A stretch of DNA of 64,000 nt from Hoplostethus atlanticus (taxonomy: Eukaryota; Chordata; Actinopteri; Trachichthyiformes; Trachichthyidae): NCBI GenBank assembly GCA_034670405.1, contig JAXDDX010000003.1:11527001-11591000 (forward strand). Direction: 5' to 3'. Of the stretch, positions 48,701 to 62,022 are shown piece after piece. The translations under genes were made by a program, and so were the position numbers. Under the pieces are notes generated by a model. The model searched no databases. It was not told the DNA's origin and worked only from the letters and a program-made list of their open reading frames with translations. Numbering within the stretch: position 1 is the stretch's first letter; each line of letters begins with the position of its first letter.

Positions 48701-51700
48701 TAAATGTCTCCTTTATTGGACAGGTCCTGGCCTATGTGTGGTGATAACCCCTAACCCCCATCACTGCTATTCCCTTGGGAACCAGAGAAGCTGCCTGGGG
48801 CCCTTGTATTACTGGTCAATACACAAATCAATAAAGCGCTGTCCTCATATCAGAAATTAGTCACGACCGTTGAGATTCCCAATAGGACTACTTCTGAATT
48901 ATTTACAGGTTATACTGTTATACTGTAAGTATAACCAGACCAGCACTAAGGAACGTATCCGTCAATGCATTTCATTGGGTTGATGTTTTCTCTGAACAAT
49001 TAAGGTTTCCACTAGTGCAGCTATTGTGTTATTGAGGTTAGATGTCTGTCCATAAATGTGTTATTGAAAGTATTGCAAATGCAAAAACAACAGACCAGGG
49101 AATGGGCTGCACTTGAGATAAGTAGGAAGGAGTGCCTTCAGAAAGTATTCAAGCCCCTTTACTTCTTCTGCATTTTGTGGCGATGCAGTCTGAATTCAAA
49201 ACAAATTAAAAAAGGATTTTAAAATGTAAGTAATTTAATTAATTGAAAAAATATTTAAAAATAAAAAGCTGAAATGTTTTGAGTTAATAAGTATTCAACT
49301 CCTTAGCAGCAACACTCCAAACTCAGTTCAGGTGCATCCAATTCCTTTAAATGTCCTTGAGATGTCTTGAGAACTTGGATTGGAGTCCACCTGTGGATAA
49401 TTCTATTAATTGGACATGATTTAGAATAAAAGAGAAGACAGGGTTGTGAGGAGGCATAGATCTGTATCAAACAAGTCCATCAGAAGAAATGGAGAGTGAA
49501 TTACGCAGACTCTTCCTAGAGCTGGTTGTCTGACCAAACTGGGTAACTGGGCAAGAAGGACCAAGAACCCAAGGACCTCTCAGACAGAACTGTGTTCCCT
49601 AACCCTAACCATAATCTCAAGATCGACTAGTTCCTTGGCTGTGATGGGAGATGCAGTCAGTGCAGTATTTCACAAATCTGTGCTGTATGGCAGAGTGGCC
49701 AGAGGGAAGCCACTCCTGAACAAAAAGGGCCCAAGACAGTAGTCTGGAGTTTGAAAAATGCCACACGAAAGACTGAGAGAATGAGGCAAAAGATTCAGTG
49801 GTCTGATGAAATAAAGATTGAATTCTTTAGCCGTAATGCAATGTGCCTAATAAAAACCAGGACTTGAATCTCATTTAAAATCTGTGGAATGACTTGAAGA
49901 TAGCTGTTCATAGACGCTCCCCATCCAACTTGACAGTAAATCTGCAAGGAACAATGGGAGAAAATCCCTAAATCCAGATGTTCCAAGACTCAAAACTGTA
50001 ATTGCTGCCAAATATCTCCGTTTAATCCATTTTGAATTCAGGCTGCACCGCAAAATGTGGAAAGAGTTAACACTTTTGAATACTTTTGAAGGCACTGTAT
50101 ACCCTGACCTCTGTATGAGCATCAGGTGCCAAATGAACCCACATGGTGTGGCAGCTGGGCTTTGGCCCCCACCCTCCTTTCTTCCTATTGCCCATTTACA
50201 GAAATGTAATGAGACATATGCTGTTACTAAGTTTAGATAAGTCCATGCCTCGCCTCCACAATTGCTTTTGTGCCCAAGGTGCTCCAGGCAGAGCGTAGAG
50301 ATAACTTCATTGTGTGCTCATTCCAGGTTTCTATAAGTGACGGTTACACTCTGCAATTGGCAGCTGGCTTTGTGGCCTGAACAATAGGAGTTCCCTCTCC
50401 CTCTCTCAATTGGTTCCTAAAGCCTCCATCTCACATACACACTCATGCGTCTGGCTCTCGTTACAAGAGGCATTAGGCACACGGGTCATTTATTACCTGC
50501 AGTGTTTTGTTTCATGTTTTATTTAGTCTTGGTTCTGAGTCACATGGAAAGGAAACTGGGAAAGAAAACGACATTGCTGAACCACTTTATCTGCATCAAC
50601 ATGGCCTCAGGCTTCAATAATAAGACAACAAGAGGTGAGCAGGTGCTGGAAAGATTTCTAATGGTTGTGGTACAGAGAGATGAAAGAGGGCAAACGTAGT
50701 AAAGGAGAGAGCAGCTAAAAAGAGGTTGGAAACAGATTAGCAAAGGAAGTAAAAAAGCTTGGATACTCAGGGATGAAAAGACAGCAGAAGTCATTTTTTC
50801 ATGTCATCTCTTTGTGGTTATCCAACTGAAAAAACGTAATGAGGTAATGGTTACGTGTTTAATTGTATTCTATAGCTTGCGTAGATTAGACGCCACGCTG
50901 TCTGATGTCAAACCATTTTTCATGCCTTTAGTAGAGATTTGACTCGCACCTAATCATATAGTCTCCCATCTCTTGCTTTGGATAAAATGCTTTTCTCTAA
51001 ACAATGACACTAGTGCTTGTTTGGAATGCGCCTGGCTGCGTCACGACTGGCCCGTCAGTTACTGTTACCCCAGTGTCAAAATCATTGCGGGGTTTGAAAT
51101 CAGCAGAATGTAACCCCAGAACAATGAACAACATCCTGTTTCCATGTATTCATGTGTCATGCATGCTTGGTTTCACTCTCCCTTCCCTCCCCCGTCAGAT
51201 CCCATGGAACATTTTCCCACTGAGCTGCATGTTGAAACATTTCTTTGGAGTCAGTTGGGTATGGGAAGATGTGACGCTCGCCATACCTTAGCCTAGGTGA
51301 GTCCAAGTTGAATCTCGTAGGTTTCGCCATTATGATAAAGATTAAGCAAACGTCGCTAGAAATGTATTTGGAAGATACACGTCGCATTTTTCAGTGTTAA
51401 CTCGTATTGATTTTTCAGTGACTTGATCCGGGAGTTGTTTGTCTGCCCATAGAGCAAATCCGGCTCTGGAGTAGGTCTTCAAAACTATCAAAATTGTTAA
51501 ATGAACTCTGGTGGTTGTTGATGCTTATATAAACACTGACATGGACTGTGTTAAGACTGACGGTTTTGCTGTGTATATCTAAAACTTTTCACATCGGGGG
51601 AACATTCAGGACAAAAGCTTTCAAGCTGTGAGTGTTTGTGCAAAATAGTTTGGTGGCCTAAATCTAATAATTTATTACATTGACCAAATAATAATATGTT

Positions 51701-54320
51701 GTCTATCTTGGCAAATGATATTAGATGTGGGGACTTTGCCCATACCTAAGGGTCTATTGAACTGACATCCTTGTGGGGTTTACTAAGGCGAAGGCATCAC
51801 TTTTGTTGGAGAGCTGTTGGTCCAGGCTCCCTTATAAATCTGTCTCCTCTAATCAATAGATGCCTCCAGACTCATTTGTTCAATTATTCACCCACTAACA
51901 GGAAGGGATCATGGCTTGGCTTTCAGAAGTGGTTGTTTAGGAGGAAAGGAAGTGGTGCTGAAGAGACAGGGGTGTTAGTGCTCTTTTAAGTAGTGCTATT
52001 ATAAGATAAACAGTGTTTCACTTGACCTGGCTCTTGTCTCATGTGATTCTGCATTTCAGACAAACCTTTTCGCCGACAGTTATAGTGTGTTGCTACGGTA
52101 CGCCCTTGCCAAAATGTGATTATGCTGAAAGATTTTTTTTATCAGCTCATAAATTAACAAACAGGGCAATAAAACACTGATATTTACACCTGTGTCTAGA
52201 GATAAGATGTAGTAGCTTTTCACAGGGACACGTTCTGCTTTTTAACATCATCCTGACCGTCTATAAACCAGTCTCAGTTCTACGATGGGGTTAGCTCACT
52301 ATCTGAAGTTTTACATGTGGGCTGGTATGTCTCATAGCTGACCATGGGGGAAACGATCACAGAACATTGCATTGTTTGATGTGCAAGCCAAATCTTTCTT
52401 AATCACAACAATCCCACAAGGACTAGCTCGGGGGACTAGGCCAGTAGATTGTGATTGTGTGAATTTATCCAAATAGGCTGCACCAGAGAGATTTGTTAAT
52501 ATATATTTGGACTCTGCAGCTGATGCCAAGATATACAGGAAACTTCAGTACATCTTTCTCATGCACTTGCACATGCATGCACATGCTCACACATTACTTA
52601 CTTCTCTCTGTATCGCTGTCCTTGGTTTCTCGCCATGTTTTGCAGAGCCATTTGTCTATGGCTCTGCAAAACATATCCATCTAGACGTGGTACACCTTCG
52701 GCTCTCCACTCAGTTTTGGATGTCTTTGTCAGACAATTGCATCATGTACAAGGGAACGAAGAGGAAAAGGAGATACATTTTAGGTTGAGAAAGAGAACCT
52801 TTTTTGGGGCATTTTTTACAATCAGTCTTGATTTAATAAAGTGATTACAGAGATAAACTGAAATACAAATCAACTTTATTTGATTTCATGTATTTTATCC
52901 TCTTCTCTTTTCACCCTCTCGTTGGGCCACACACATATACATTTGATTGGCCTAATAGGTTCAATGTATTTGTTCATCTGTGGTGTGTGAAAACCACATG
53001 TGTGTGTTAGTTGTTATCGTCATAGTTTCATCTTCTGGGATGTGTGGATGAATACAGAACAATAGCATACTTGTTTCATAAACCCCCTCGCAACTTGCCA
53101 ACTGTCTCAGGAGATATGACCTAATAAAAGTTGTCACACACACACAGCAGAGAAATACTACGCCCTCACATCAAACAAACCATAACTGACGCATTATGTG
53201 ATAATCTCTTGCTGTATTGAGAAACTTGCGCTATTTTGTCAAGCCAAGTCAAGCCAACATCTAATTCAGCAAAGGCCGGACAGGACAGACAATCTGCTAC
53301 TACCAAGGATCACCTTGATTAAAATAACAGGAGGAGTCATGTTTCATTACTTTGATGTCCTCCTTCACCGTTACTGCCTTTCAAGAATTGCACTGAGGGG
53401 TTTTCAGTCTAATCTAATCCATGAAGTGACTCCAACTGGCACGGCAATGGTTATGATTCACAACATTTTGGTTGAAAAACGTCAGATGTCAGATGGATTT
53501 CTGTTGGGTGTAACATTTTCTATGACGATGAGTAAACAAATGGATCTGAGTAAAACAGCTTGGAATAATCCCTTCTCCTGGTTTTCCTCTTTTATGTCAG
53601 TGAAAATTTGTTTTTTGGGATTTGGGAGTATGCTATCACTAAATCTTCACTCTGAACATGCCAAATGTTTTGGTTCATGTGGAAAGTACGTTCCGCCCGT
53701 ACTTCTGAACCAGAGAGAGCAGTAAACAGGGACTACAAGAATCCAACAGAATAATTGGAACCATGCAGTCGAGCAGATTCAGTGGTTTGGGTTTTTAGGC
53801 CCAGAGAACCACAGCTGGTGTTTACTGCTTGGGTATACCTTCCCCACTTTCCCCCAGATAGCCCCCTTACTCTGCTGCACCATCCTGCCCCTATAAATAC
53901 AGGTAACATCAGGAAATCACGTAAGCAACAATAAGCTAATTGGTTTAATTTGAACCTAGTGTACCAAATGCTTTTGATGGTCAGCTTTATATGACTTTGC
54001 TGTAATACAAAAACAGGAACATCAATCAATGTGTCCACTTAGGGATATTCTTGATCTTGGTGAATGCAGTTAATGTGAAATCATGTTGATAAATGGTTAG
54101 TAGGATTATTAAAGTGCTCTTTGGACAATGCATGATGAAGCTTTGTGGCTCTGAGTGTAGCCACATTGTGAAATAGCTTTGATGTTCATTTCAGCCATGG
54201 TATGACGACTGAAGTCTTGGAGTCTTAATGTGTGTGTGTGTGTGTGAAGTGCCCTGATCAATTGATTTAGGTCGTTGAGTCTCCACTATTCGTGGAGACT
54301 CAATGGAGAAAGCCCCTGTA

Positions 54321-54353
<33 letters not shown>

Positions 54354-56768
54354 TCAATCAGTACTCAGTAAGATTACTACTACAAAATCAAACAGTAATA
54401 AGTACGATTACTACCAATAACATGAACTCAATTAACTCAAACTTGATTTTTACATGCTGAAATAAAGGGTCTTATTTTATTTTTCCCTTTATATTGTCTT
54501 ATTTTTCTCTGCACTTTGATTCTATTCAACAATAATGAAAATCCTGCATTGGTCCCCGCTCTAGCTGTTCTGTCCTCCTGCTCTGTCTCATCAATAACTT
54601 GGCCTTAAAAATACAAAAATACAGCAGCAAATTAAATTAGTACAGAACACCATATAAATAATTAATAACTTTGCAAAGTCAACATACTGTTGACTATCAC
54701 TTACATGGCCACATTATAAACATTATTATCATGAAGTTGTGGCTGCCAGCTTGCTTGTGCATTATGTTGCTTCCAGTCCGACCTAAGGCTTGTCTTCTGG
54801 AACTTGTCATTATGTCATTAGTTGAAATGATTTTTCAACAAATCTGGGCCAGATTTGCCATAAAGATATTCTTTAAAAAAAACAACACAAAAACCCTCAA
54901 CTGTGAAGATCCAGTGATCACGCTAACCCTGCCATTCTCTGCCCTGCTTTCTCTGCCATTCTGCCATAGCTAGTATGCGGTCCATTGAAGATGGAGGTTA
55001 TTGGTGTTGAGAAGAGCGCTTGTGACCAGAAGATGGTTTGATTCCCTGAACTGGCTTGTGACAGGTGTGAATTCACAGGTGTGAATGTGTGTAACTGTAT
55101 GAATGTGAAGCAGGGTGTCACTGGGAAAGAATAAGCATGCAGTCAACTTTCCCTGGAAAAATAAAGGTTAAAATAAAATGCAAATACATGAGCAATTCAC
55201 TTCACTTTGTTATTGTAATCTATTCACATTGGCAGGATCAGGAGAAAATTGAACCACTGCAAAAACCACAGAGAACAGGTAAATCTGCATCATATTCAAT
55301 GAAATGTGTTAGACGGGAAACTTGACGTAACTCCGGCACATATTGTGAGTCACCGGAGTCAGCCAGGTGTTTGTTGTGACGCACTATTCCTGTATATGAC
55401 CAGCAACAATCCTTTGATGTTGCTATCTCTAATGAAGAGTGAGAGTTTGTTTTTCAAGTCACAAAAACATCAGTAACAATTTTGTGTTACCTTGTATGTT
55501 GAGAAGTCTACATAGCTTGTGATCAAAACAGGGTGAGACGAGTTATGTTAAGTTAGGTCTGGTTTGTTGTCATAAAGCCTGCAGTACGTGTCATGACATG
55601 TCAGAGAAACCACTTTGACTACTCTGTTGTTTCATACCTACCTAATGTGCAGTCCAGCTCCAACTGACAATCCACATTGCACATTGCACATTGCACACTG
55701 CACATTGCTATGCTGTGATCGATCATTCTCCTCATACAAAAACAGTAAACAACATTATTAGTGCCATCTATTTTAATTGTGAGCAATGATTATGTTTACC
55801 CTCTTTTAATGTTGTAGTTCAGATGCAATGTGGTGAAGAAGACGGCCTGCCTGCTGGGATTTCGGTTATAAAAATGAAATAAGTTCCAGGAGAGGAGGAA
55901 GGCCCTCGCAGTGGTGACCTAAGCTACCTTGAGGCTGAAATGTGATAAACGCCGACTGAGTTTTGACTTGTTGCTGCAAAGATTTTGCAACATGGCCTAC
56001 GTATATCTGCCCATTCTAAACATATATTGGCACACACCAGCCTACTTCATACCTCATATTCTTTGGCAACTTGAATGTTGGGTGTTCATTCTTTCAACAT
56101 TTAGCACAGTTGCTTCCACTTCCTCTTTGCTGTTGGTATTGTCTGCGTGTGTGTGTGTGTGTGTGTGTGCGCGTGTTCCTATCAACGGTTTCCTTCTTCA
56201 GCTATTAACCAGAAACCAGCTCTCCTTCCCGCCTATCAAGGTTTACCCAGAGTAACAGTTTTAGTTTGCCTTTTATGAGCGGCCTTCATTCTTTAACTTA
56301 TGTTAAATGTTATAGAGACTATATTTTTGTTGAAGTTGTATAGAAAACAAATGATTCAAGGATAAAAACCGGGGAAGTGAAAGGACAAAATACAGATATT
56401 TTATCTTACAGTAGGTAGTGGTTGTGTGTTTGCATTATGTGTTTGTGTGTGTGTTCATGGCGTGAAAAAGCTTATTTAAATAGGTGTGATTGTGTAAATG
56501 TGAGAACAACAGTTAGCTGATGTGACTAGGCTGATGATTTCCAAACAGTCAACGCCTTTCATTATGATGCAGTTAAAGGGGAATTCCGGTATTTTTAAAC
56601 CTGGGCGCTATTTGTACATATTGGTCATTTATATCCCAAAATAGGTACAAAAAGTTTTGGAATTGCTCCGGTAGATCGCCTCAGCCGGCAGTCGCGAAAC
56701 GGGCTGCTATGGCTGCAACTTGAAGTACATATAGAGCCCATTAAAAATACCGGAATTCCACTTTAATG

Positions 56769-56830
<62 letters not shown>

Positions 56831-59800
56831 TAAGTGTGTTTGTGTCAAGGAAGGCGTTTTCCTTCCATGATAGGCTCCTGTATTGAGCCCCAAGATTGTT
56901 GTCTCGAATAGCTCTCCCACTAGTCCATTCTGCACAATGCTGGTAAAAGGGTAAAAGGTCTAATGGCTCCAGTTAACTTGCTGCAGCCTCTGGCATCATT
57001 TGAAGGGGAAATTCACTAATGGAAACTCAGACAGGGTGAGTCCCCAGACACAACTTGTCTTTAGACAGACGATGAAGAAATCTGTGATAGATTCAGCCCA
57101 GAGAAACAGGCTGGTGTACCATGCAGAGGACCTGGTTCCTTTCACTGATTTTCTGTGTGTTCGGTTTAAATGAAAGGATCCATTGTCTTTGCATGGATAT
57201 CGTATCCTGCCAAAGGTCCAGTTGTAACAGTAGTTCTGTTCTATTGGGGTCACATTGTAATACATTTGAGCAATAAGCTTAGAGGTGTTGTTGTCTCATC
57301 GTGGTGAAATAGGACTACTTCAAAGATTCCTCTCTCATCCATCTTGAGCCTGATCACTTTCTTACCTGGCTGCTGTACATTTTCTGTGGTTCTGCTGCTT
57401 TTCATCAAGTACTTTCTTCTATCCATCTATGGAGAAACAGGTTTCTTTGTAGGCTATCTTTGTTATATGTACTTTTTTGGCTATCATGAGAGAAGCTGAC
57501 ATTTCAGTCATTTTTGCTAACATTATACCTAGCAAGTTACAAAGCTAATGTTAGCTAACTATAACAGAGGGGTGTAACATGCCTTTTAATTTCTATTACA
57601 AGTAATAGACTATTGAGTGTGCATTTCTCAAGTTTACTACCTCTGTCCCACTCACCTACTCTCTGGGATTAGCTGTTCTGGCCTGAGTTCAGTTATGTAG
57701 TGCTGCTGTCTGCCTGCTCTTTATGATGTCTCTCAGTCTAGCTGGTGGTGGCAGCTCTCTCTCTCTCGCTTTCTCTCTCTCTCTCTCTCTGTCACCCCTG
57801 TTTCACACCAGCACAACTTGTTTAATGATTCCTAAACAGAATAAATGAACGGGATTCAGCTGAATAGTGAAAAAAATGACATCTGCTAAGGAAGCCAGAA
57901 ATAGTGCTGGTGGTGTTGGAAAAGTAATTTAGCAAAGCCTAAAGAAGTATTCAAGTGATGAAGGTAGTTATTACATGCACCAGATACATAACACAACCGC
58001 CCACATCCCACATGCTCATTCTTCCTCTCCTGCTGTCGCTCACCCCCCCCCCCCCCCCCCAAACACACACACCCCACATCCTCACCACTTAATAACTGCA
58101 GACTTCTGCAGAGTGAAGTTCCCCTTCATGAAGTGAAGTAAGACGTCCACCTCCAGATGACCTTTACATTGCTATTGCTGTGTGTGGCGTGTGCTCTCGA
58201 TGCGTGAGTAGTCAGTGTTTTCCGTGTGTATGGAACGCCCCTGCTATTTGACTCACCCCAGGCCTTTCATTAGGTTCATCAGGTGCTAAATCGGGTGGCA
58301 GAAGGCAGAGGCAGCCTGGGGCCAAACACACATATTGGGCTCTTCTTTTAATCTGAGTTAGGTATCCATGCTGCTCTGGGTGAAGGAGCTCAGGGAAATA
58401 TATGAGATGTCACAATGATGAAAGGCCTCCCCGTAGCCATTCCATACAAATGATGACATCGTGGACATCCCAGATCAATACACAGATTAGACAGCTGTGT
58501 TAGTGTGACGCACCAACAGAATGCCAGACAAACCTGTAAGTTAATTTCTGGGGAACTTTATCAGGTACTGCTGAGTTGACAAGACAAGACAAGAGGGTGG
58601 AGCAAAGGATGCAAGACTGAATGCAGAGATACAGTAGAAAGATTAATGACCAGAAATGACTGTCAGGTTAAGATGGAGAGAAGTCAATGGAAATGAAACG
58701 AGCAATGTCACGACCGCATATTTCCTGACTGATTACAGTTAAGTCGGTTCACATATTAGTTTACAATGAATACCAAAGATGCACACAGCGTTTTGAGGGG
58801 AAATTCCCACAACGTGAGCTATATTTTGGTTTCTGTCTGCTAGAAGACGTTCACACATATTCCAGCAGTTCTCTCTCTCTCTCTTGCTCCCTCTCTCTCT
58901 CTCTCCTCTCTCTCTGATTTAAAGCGTCCTCTCTGAAAGGCTTGTAATCTCTGGGTTGCCTCCACTCATCCCTGTGTAATGATCCCACAGTGAAACAGGA
59001 TCAGGAAGAAAGAGGTGGGAAGAGCCCTCCAGGACCAAAGATGGAAAATAATGGGTCACTGTACACATCCATTACGGGGCCTGTTTCCCGAAAGTCATCA
59101 GCCCCAAATGGCATCTAATGTGTCTATGCCCCTACACATGTACAGCACACACACTGGGTCTAGGTATAACTTGCAGAACAATGGATGGTGAAAGATGTCT
59201 GTGAGTGTAAGCCCCTGTGTGTCCAAATTCGCCTTTTGCTTGCTTTATGTAATAAACTTTATTTGTATAGCACTTTTGCAAACAAGGTTGCAAACTGCTT
59301 TACATCAAAAACAAAAAATACAAGTTTATAAAATATGCTCGCATTCATACTCGAGGTATGTGACAGTGCTTTCCTACGTAGTTAGGACTCTATTATACAC
59401 CCCTGTTCATTTGTAATGAATTACCCAGACCCAACCCTGCTGTATACAGTGTCTGGCCTGCTCCTTAACCGTGCGCTGTAACATTAATATGCTCCTGTTT
59501 AAGGAGAGCCTGACATCTCATCAATTTGGGCCCCACAACTTGCAGTGCTTGGAGCTGATGGCGGGTGATTTGTGGCCCTCTCTGCAGGGCCTTTGGTCTG
59601 CCTAGAGGCCCATAAGAGGCAGGGTGGCATGGAGGAAAAGAAGCAAGGGCCATGTTTAGCTGGAAAATGTGTTAACAGCAGACATCTTTCAGTGTCACAC
59701 AACTCATGCGTAAAACACAATGCACAAATAAATGCAGAGTGATTTGTATCTGTAACCCATCATTTGAAAAAATTTAAACTGAATTGTAAATAATAATAAT

Positions 59801-60726
59801 AAAGTACCCACACAAAAATATTTAAATGGATTTGTAAAAATGTTTATGCACAAATCATTACAGATGAGTGAAACATTAAAGGCATTTATTCTCAAATGTT
59901 GCTGCATATTTACAAGTCAGTTGCATTTAAAATCTGAGTTCTCCCTTATTAGGTATGATAACGTTTGAACGCTCAAGCTTTTATTTTGAACGCTGCACAC
60001 TATAAACCTTGGCGATTTTAGAAGAACACGCTCAAAAGTATCTGCACAAAAATATGAAAATATATTTGTAAAAAACTTAGTGTTTATGTACAAAATGCTA
60101 AAGGCATTTATTCACAAATACCGCTGCATATTTACAAGTCAGTTTACATTTGTTCAAATTATGGGTTACAGATACAAATAACTCAAACCACTTGGTTCTC
60201 CTTTTACTATTTGATCTCCAGACATTACTGATTTACTTTCATATCATTAGACAGAAAGAAAGAAGTGGCATCAAATTGCATAGTGAAATGTTTTGTGGGT
60301 CTCTTCTGATTGTTGCAACAGAAGGGATATGTGTTATCGCGTGAAAGGTCATGCCTTATTTATTTAGCTCTGACATGTTTTTGTTGTGTGTGTGTGTGTG
60401 TGTTGGAATCTGTCGCTGCGTCAGCATTTCAGACATTTTACATAGCTGTTCAACCAGTGAACAGTTGTGCAATTCAAGAAATTTCACTCGACCTCAAAGA
60501 GCATGACTACTACTTCCTAAAAAGCCATGGACATCTGGTCATTGTTGTTCTGTTTTCGAATCCAATACATCCAAGATTGTTTCCCATGGTTTTGAAGTAT
60601 TGACTCTGAGTTCCTTACAACATGATATCCCAAGCATCACAAGATAATTGTACGACATTGTTATGGGTTTGTGTACCTTCAGTCTCTCTCTCTCTCTCTC
60701 TCCAGTATGGGTGTATCTGTATATGA

Positions 60727-60759
<33 letters not shown>

Positions 60760-62022
60760 TGAGTGCACACATCTCTGTGGTTTTATACCAATTAAGTGAG
60801 GATAGACAGCACATACCCAGTGTCTGTTCCTTCTGGGAGCCTGGTTTGGCCTGGCGCTGGACTGTATGTTCCCTTCGACTCTCCTGCTCTTCTCACTCTC
60901 TCTTAAGCTTATTAGTTTTCAATCCCGGGCCCTAGCAACAGGGAAACATTTACACCAGTGCACAATAACACTCAATCAGCACAAGCCATTAATTAGGGTA
61001 CTGTTTGTTGGATATTTCATGGAGGAAATAGAAGATTGTTGATAGAGGAGAGGAGCGAGGTGACGAAGAAGCTTCCTGGGCCAGCTGCTGCTTCTCTCTC
61101 TGCCCAGGATGAATAACCAACCAGCTGCTTCTGTCTAGGGTGTCTGGGCTGTCTGGCTCCTGTGTAGTCTACCTAAAAGGTCAATGTAGAAAAGTGATGA
61201 AGTTTTGTTGTGTAGCATTGTCTGCTATCTGCGTTTAGGGCCCTTTGTACTTCTTTACTTTAGGATATGCTCATCTGTCGCTGTTGCTTGTCCTGCAAGA
61301 TTCAAAGGCTTTTACATTGCACTGTAGGAATTTAGCTGACGCTGACAAAGACAAGGCAGGCTGAAGTATTCTTGAGGAGCTGAAGGGAGTGACGAGAGTG
61401 TGTAGGGAGGCAGGCTAGGGGGGAGTTGCAGTAGTCTTGCAGATGGGAGATGACTAAAGCTTGACTCGGTATGATTCAACAGATGCTGTGAAAACCTGCA
61501 GGATCAGGTTGTGGCTGCAATATGTGTCTTATACAACAGTTGGTTTGTGGTCTGGACAGGAATCACCATGGTCATATCAGTAGTGTCGGAGGTCTTGTAG
61601 AATGCACCACCTAACCTTACTGTTTGTGAGCCTCCTTTCCCTCCCTCTCTAATAATAGTTATTTTCCATCTATACCGTAGGACCAGGATAAACTAAATCT
61701 GTCTAACCCTTACACTCTCTCTCTTCAGATTACAGGTTTTATCAGTGCATTCCGCTCATTTGCTGACGACCAGGAGCATCTGACGGCATTTCGTTTCTAC
61801 GCCCTCAATCCTATTGTGGATCCCTGGGTCTTCATCATCTGCCGCAAGTCTGTGTTCCGCCACCTTTGGGCTTTGCTGACCTGCTGCTTTACCAGGGGTG
61901 CTGTGAAGACCACAGCCCACGGCTCTCTCTCTCAACCCTCTGACAACCACATACAGCACAGGCCCACTTGTACTCCAGCTTGCCCCTGTGACAAGCCAGA
62001 CAGTGAAGAAAGTAAAGTCTGA
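44687..62022 (+). CDS. ptgir: Prostacyclin (PGI2) receptor, two coding exons
   Basis: A class A GPCR for prostacyclin in the plasma membrane, known to couple to Gs and raise cAMP (vasodilation, platelet inhibition). Coding exons 44687-45508 and 61729-62022 join in phase 0 to 371 codons; human PTGIR has 386. Near-identity with human IP is plain in PATSxxMFVAGVVGN, FAFAMTFFGLAS, LILCAMAVERCLAISHPYLY, QYCPGTWCF and FRFYALNPIVDPWVF. Two N-terminal glycosylation sequons lie at N4 and N9. The disulfide pair is Cys96 with Cys174. The ERC motif (residues 120-122) stands for DRY, and Arg296 in TM7 is the prostanoid carboxylate-binding residue. The start at 44687 (MLVNSS) aligns with the human N-terminus; the frame is open further upstream but has no ATG. 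The tail ends ESKV and lacks the human C-terminal CaaX box. Confidence 0.95.
45535..45597. repeat. (GT)n microsatellite beside the ptgir donor
   Basis: A 63-base (GT)n run with two GTGC variants, starting 26 bases after the exon 1 donor. Confidence 0.97.
45684..45764. repeat. Compound (GT)n(GA)n microsatellite
   Basis: (GT) to about 45702, then (GA) to 45764 with one GGG interruption. Confidence 0.97.
49131..50097 (+). mobile_element. Tc1/mariner-like element, degraded, both ends present
   Basis: The left end AGTGCCTTCAGAAAGTATTC and the right end GAATACTTTTGAAGGCACT are inverted repeats of the type seen in abundant fish Tc1 families. Internal phrases CAGACTCTTCCTAGAGCTGG, CAGAGTGGCCAGAGGGAAGC (with CACTCCTGAACAAAAAG), GTCTGATGAAATAAAGATTG and ATAGACGCTCCCCATCCAAC match the transposase gene in order. 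At about 0.97 kb it is shorter than an autonomous copy (about 1.6 kb), so a central block is deleted. Stops and frame changes abound. It is non-functional. Confidence 0.9.
54970..55175 (+). mobile_element. tRNA-derived SINE-like element
   Basis: A head with GAGAAGAGCGCTTGTGACCA and a B-box-like GGTTTGATTCC (consensus GGTTCGANTCC) is followed by tandem GTGTGAAT words, CAGGGTGTCACTGGGAAAG and a tail CCTGGAAAAATAAAGGTTAA. This tail resembles the common CCTGGTTAAATAAAG ending of fish SINEs and LINEs. Ends are approximate. Confidence 0.6.
56577..56762. mobile_element. piggyBac-type MITE with TTAA target duplication
   Basis: Terminal inverted repeats of 22 bases with one mismatch: left AGGGGAATTCCGGTATTTTT and right AAAAATACCGGAATTCCACT. 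TTAA lies exactly outside both ends (56573-56576 and 56763-56766), the target signature of piggyBac transposons. The 186-base length with no coding capacity makes it a MITE. A (GT)n array begins 8 bases beyond the right end. Confidence 0.88.
56770..56827. repeat. (GT)n microsatellite
   Basis: About 58 bases, directly right of the TTAA-flanked MITE. Confidence 0.97.
61729..62022 (+). CDS. ptgir: ptgir coding exon 2 (TM7 and C-terminal tail)
   Basis: The exon begins ITGFISAFRSFADDQEHLTA after the acceptor CTCTTCAG. It carries TM7, FRFYALNPIVDPWVFII, with the prostanoid Arg and the NPxxDPW motif, then a short tail with a CC pair and a CPCD segment that could be palmitoylated. It ends SEESKV, with TGA at 62020-62022. 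Confidence 0.95.
   Translation: MTGFISAFRSFADDQEHLTAFRFYALNPIVDPWVFIICRKSVFRHLWALLTCCFTRGAVKTTAHGSLSQPSDNHIQHRPTCTPACPCDKPDSEESKV

Larger units (their letters stand above)
45509..61728 (+). other. ptgir intron between TM6 and TM7 (16.2 kb)
   Basis: Donor GTGAGT and acceptor TCTCTCTTCAG in phase 0. The position after TM6 is the conserved intron site of prostanoid receptors. The content is mostly unique AT-rich DNA plus microsatellites, a Tc1-like relic (49131-50097), a tRNA-type SINE (54970-55175) and a TTAA-flanked MITE (56577-56762). Further simple repeats lie at 54321-54351, 56145-56169, 57758-57790, 58047-58075, 58867-58914, 60384-60403, 60687-60703 and 60729-60760. Near 59248-59310, TTTATTTGTATAGCACTTTT is a probable minus-strand LINE tail. 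No other exon is seen. Confidence 0.9.

Noticed and set aside
53198-53725. A 175-codon open frame within the ptgir intron
   Set aside because: It has no recognisable domain, no ATG at its nominal start, an AT-rich composition like the surrounding intron, and no sensible splice signals. Length alone is compatible with chance over 16 kb.
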